Assembly (NCBI GenBank): GCA_947377425.1
Contig: CANCFZ010000025.1
Span: forward strand, 1 to 17,572
Length of the DNA stretch: 17,572 nt
Direction of reading: 5' to 3'
Source: Flavobacteriaceae bacterium
GTDB taxonomy: Bacteria > Bacteroidota > Bacteroidia > Flavobacteriales > Flavobacteriaceae
Shown: positions 15,953 to 17,572 of the stretch, piece by piece
Numbering within the stretch: the stretch's first letter is position 1
How the letters are laid out: each line of letters opens with the position of its first letter
Translations under genes and position numbers: made by a program
Notes under the pieces: generated by a model
Told to the model about the DNA's origin: nothing
What the model saw: the letters and a program-made list of their open reading frames with translations, nothing else
The model's database searches: none

Positions 15953-15969
15953 ACTTTGTTTTTCAAAGT
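15953..15969. repeat. Small inverted repeat in the regulator to membrane-protein gap
   Basis: ACTTTG (15953-15958) and CAAAGT (15964-15969) flank TTTTT, a perfect 6-bp inverted repeat. It could be an operator for the adjacent winged-helix regulator or a weak transcript hairpin. It lacks a proper T tract after the stem on either strand, so a terminator is unlikely. Confidence 0.45.
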
Positions 15970-15989
15970 AAATGGATAAAAAAATAGTG

Positions 15990-16286
15990 TTAGCTTTTTG
16001 ATATTAATTTTTCAAGCGCATCAATATGAGCAGAGAAGGCTTTTTTTCCTTCTTTGGTGGCGATGTATCTTGTATTTGGTTTTTTGCCTATAAATTGTTT
16101 TTCAATTTGAATGTAATTTTCAGTTTCCAAAGCTTTGGTATGAGAAGCAAGGTTTCCATCAGTAACTCCAAGAAGTTCTTTCAGCATATTGAAATCGGCA
16201 CTTTCGTTTACCATCAATACCGACATAATCCCCAAACGGATTCGGTGATCAAAGGCTTTATTTATGTTTTGTATGATGGTTTTCAT
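15990..16286 (-). CDS. Winged-helix transcriptional regulator (ArsR/MarR-like, HTH_34 type)
   Basis: This small DNA-binding protein of 98 residues consists of little more than one winged-helix domain. FDHRIRLGIMSVLMVNESAD forms the first helices, LKELLGVTDGNLASHTKALE (about 36-55) the helix-turn-helix with its recognition helix, and QFIGKKPNTRYIATKEGKKAF the beta wing. No Cys metal site or ligand domain is seen, so the signal it senses is unknown. An in-frame TTG at 16301 is rejected; the ATG at 16286 starts one base after the stop of the YiiX-type gene and suits the family (KTIIQNINKAFDHRIRLGI). It probably controls its own operon, including creD; its target could be the inverted repeat just downstream. 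I am confident of the fold, not of the target. Confidence 0.87.
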   Translation of the reverse strand: MKTIIQNINKAFDHRIRLGIMSVLMVNESADFNMLKELLGVTDGNLASHTKALETENYIQIEKQFIGKKPNTRYIATKEGKKAFSAHIDALEKLISKS

Positions 16287-16287
16287 A

Positions 16288-16950
16288 TTAATAATTGTCA
16301 AAAATGACTTCTAACTTGTTTGAGTTTGCTAATTGTGATGGCGCAACAACATCTTCATTTAGAGGAATATTTTTTCCATAACGTTCCTTCAAGATTTCTT
16401 TTACTTTAGGATTTTTTAGATTGAAATCTTTTAATTTTTCTAGATTGCAAAGTTCAATATTAGCTCCATTTTTATATATTTTCCAAACGAGTTCTGAACA
16501 ATATATTTTAGTATCTGACCATTCAAAATATAAGTCATAATCTTTATTTAAAAACTTTAAACCATAAGTTTTCATGTTTTTTAAAGTTTTGTCATTCAAT
16601 AATGTAGATGCGTTTTTTAATCGCATTACTAAATATTTGTTACTTTCACCATGTTGTATCCAATCTTCCAGAGGAGTCATTTTTACTGGTTGAACAGCTT
16701 CATAAACAAACTGTTTTCCGTTTTTGTTAAATATAATTCCACAGTGCGAAAATTTTGAATTTGTTGCAATTCTAACTGCTTCACATTGTTGCGATTGTGA
16801 TGTCTGAAGAATGACATCGCCGTCTTTAAATTCAGTTTTTAATTTGGTGTCATTTTTTTTAAAAACTGAAATAGCATTATTACTAACTATTTTACCAATA
16901 GTAAAAAAAGTTATAAATAAGCAAAATACGAAAATTATTTTTTTTTTCAT
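16288..16950 (-). CDS. YiiX/YebB-like NlpC/P60-type cysteine hydrolase
   Basis: This 220-residue protein belongs to the circularly permuted papain-fold (YiiX/YebB-like) group, thought to hydrolyse peptide, amide or lipid ester bonds at the envelope. The N-terminus (about 5-22) is a signal peptide or anchor. Seen motifs are GDVILQTSQSQQCEAVRIAT, then His69 in FSHCGI, Glu84 in FVYEAVQPVK, and the nucleophile Cys151 in IYCSELVWKIYK. The permuted His-before-Cys order is intact. Conserved YDLYFEWSDTKIY lies just before the Cys. The ATG at 16950 leads into ten As (codons 2-5), a slippage-prone tract. It follows the membrane-protein gene by 11 bases and precedes the regulator by one base, so all three are one transcript. 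Substrate is unknown. Confidence 0.88.
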   Translation of the reverse strand: MKKKIIFVFCLFITFFTIGKIVSNNAISVFKKNDTKLKTEFKDGDVILQTSQSQQCEAVRIATNSKFSHCGIIFNKNGKQFVYEAVQPVKMTPLEDWIQHGESNKYLVMRLKNASTLLNDKTLKNMKTYGLKFLNKDYDLYFEWSDTKIYCSELVWKIYKNGANIELCNLEKLKDFNLKNPKVKEILKERYGKNIPLNEDVVAPSQLANSNKLEVIFDNY

Positions 16951-16961
16951 AACGACTTTAG

Positions 16962-17572
16962 TTAATCTCTTTCATATTTAAAATACATCACGCTTCCATA
17001 TAAAATATGACAAACACCAAATCCAAGTGCCCAAAATAATAATCCGTAACCTAAAAACCAAGTGGATAGTAATCCTAAAATTATCATTGTGATTCCTAAA
17101 TATCTTACATCGCCAAGTGTATATTTACTTGCGTTTACACAGCCTAAACCATAAAAAATTAAAGTTAAAGGAGCTACTAAACTAAGCATTTCTTTTTCTA
17201 ATAAAAATAAAATGAAAACTCCACCTGTTATTAATGGAATCATAAAGTTAATTATTAACCTTTTTGAAGATGAATTCCAGATGTTTTCGTTGCTCTTTTT
17301 AGCTTTTTTAATGCTTAAAATTACTCCTGTTGCTATTGAAAGTAGTATTACAGTGGTTGCAATTAATAGTAATTGATAAACTGCTTCTTGTGAAATGATT
17401 AAATTTCTATAGTTGCCCATAGTCGAAGTATCAAAATAAATTGTTTTGTAAGCTAACCAAGCTCCAACTAATGAATAAATTCCCGCTAAGACTCCTGATA
17501 GTCCACTTAATGAAATAAATCTTGATGATTGACTCATCATGTTTTTAATTTCTGAAATGTCATTTAGATATT
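16962..17572 (-). CDS. Integral membrane protein, unknown function (5' end outside window)
   Basis: About five to six hydrophobic helices follow a short polar N-terminus. Taking the first in-window Met at 17540 as residue 1, they lie near 11-31, 53-75, 95-112, 114-133, 142-160 and 162-180, with a Lys-rich cytoplasmic loop between the second and third (KKAKKSNE). The frame does not stop upstream of that Met. It stays open to the right edge and encodes YLNDISEIKN directly before MMSQSSRFISLSG, which reads as natural protein and matches what I recall of flavobacterial homologues. The true start is therefore probably just beyond the window. I know no function for the family. It heads the visible operon, 11 bases before the YiiX-type hydrolase gene. 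ATG at 17540 remains an alternative start. Confidence 0.72.
   Translation of the reverse strand, partial: YLNDISEIKNMMSQSSRFISLSGLSGVLAGIYSLVGAWLAYKTIYFDTSTMGNYRNLIISQEAVYQLLLIATTVILLSIATGVILSIKKAKKSNENIWNSSSKRLIINFMIPLITGGVFILFLLEKEMLSLVAPLTLIFYGLGCVNASKYTLGDVRYLGITMIILGLLSTWFLGYGLLFWALGFGVCHILYGSVMYFKYERD

Noticed and set aside
16026..16307. Plus-strand open frame of 93 codons
   Set aside because: Antisense to the winged-helix regulator; Phe/Ser-rich shadow composition.
1..17572. CRISPR array, mobile element, tRNA or defence system
   Set aside because: No spaced repeats, transposase or integrase motifs, tRNA cloverleaf or known defence domains were seen; gene content is that of a regular chromosome.

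Overview
The window looks like ordinary chromosomal DNA from a flavobacterium (Bacteroidota, Flavobacteriaceae). The evidence is visible AT-richness, promoter elements of the Bacteroidota type (TAnnTTTG at -7), few Shine-Dalgarno sequences, an N-terminal Gln after many predicted signal-peptide cleavage sites, and characteristic families (GH97, FHS sugar permease, CreD, carboxypeptidase-regulatory-like lipoprotein, BlaR1-like secreted segment). I see no tRNA, rRNA, insertion sequence, prophage gene or CRISPR array.

Layout. (1) 1-729, minus: the N-terminal third of RecG helicase, running off the left edge and divergent from an M1-family aminopeptidase (848-2929, plus). (2) 3088-4206, plus: a lipoprotein with two peptidase-regulatory-like beta domains, closed by a clear terminator. 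(3) 4272-5144, minus: a lipid A-type acyltransferase, divergent from a rhomboid protease (5246-5893, plus). (4) 5948-6862, minus: a secreted protein of unknown function that resembles the extracellular tail of flavobacterial BlaR1/M56 proteins. (5) 7015-8848, minus: psuK-psuG, the pseudouridine breakdown pair, overlapping by 14 bases. They share a 93-base divergent promoter region with (6) 8942-12742, plus: a GH97 alpha-glucosidase-type enzyme followed by an FHS-family sugar permease, ended by a 17-bp bidirectional terminator. (7) 12805-17572, minus: a probable six-gene operon. In transcription order it holds an integral membrane protein (5' end outside the window), a YiiX-type cysteine hydrolase, a winged-helix regulator, a small three-helix membrane protein, CreD and a BchE-like B12-binding radical SAM protein.

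How the genes fit together. PsuK phosphorylates pseudouridine and PsuG cleaves the product to uracil and ribose 5-phosphate, which salvages RNA-derived nucleoside. The GH97 enzyme would release monosaccharide in the periplasm for the adjacent permease. The last operon combines envelope proteins with their own small DNA-binding regulator and an unexplained radical SAM enzyme. It is the best candidate here for an undescribed functional unit. The most unusual single features are the permease's replaced acidic coupling residues and its roughly 85-residue insert, the psuK promoter that leaves almost no 5' leader, and a 15-bp triple tandem repeat directly before a gene start inside the last operon.
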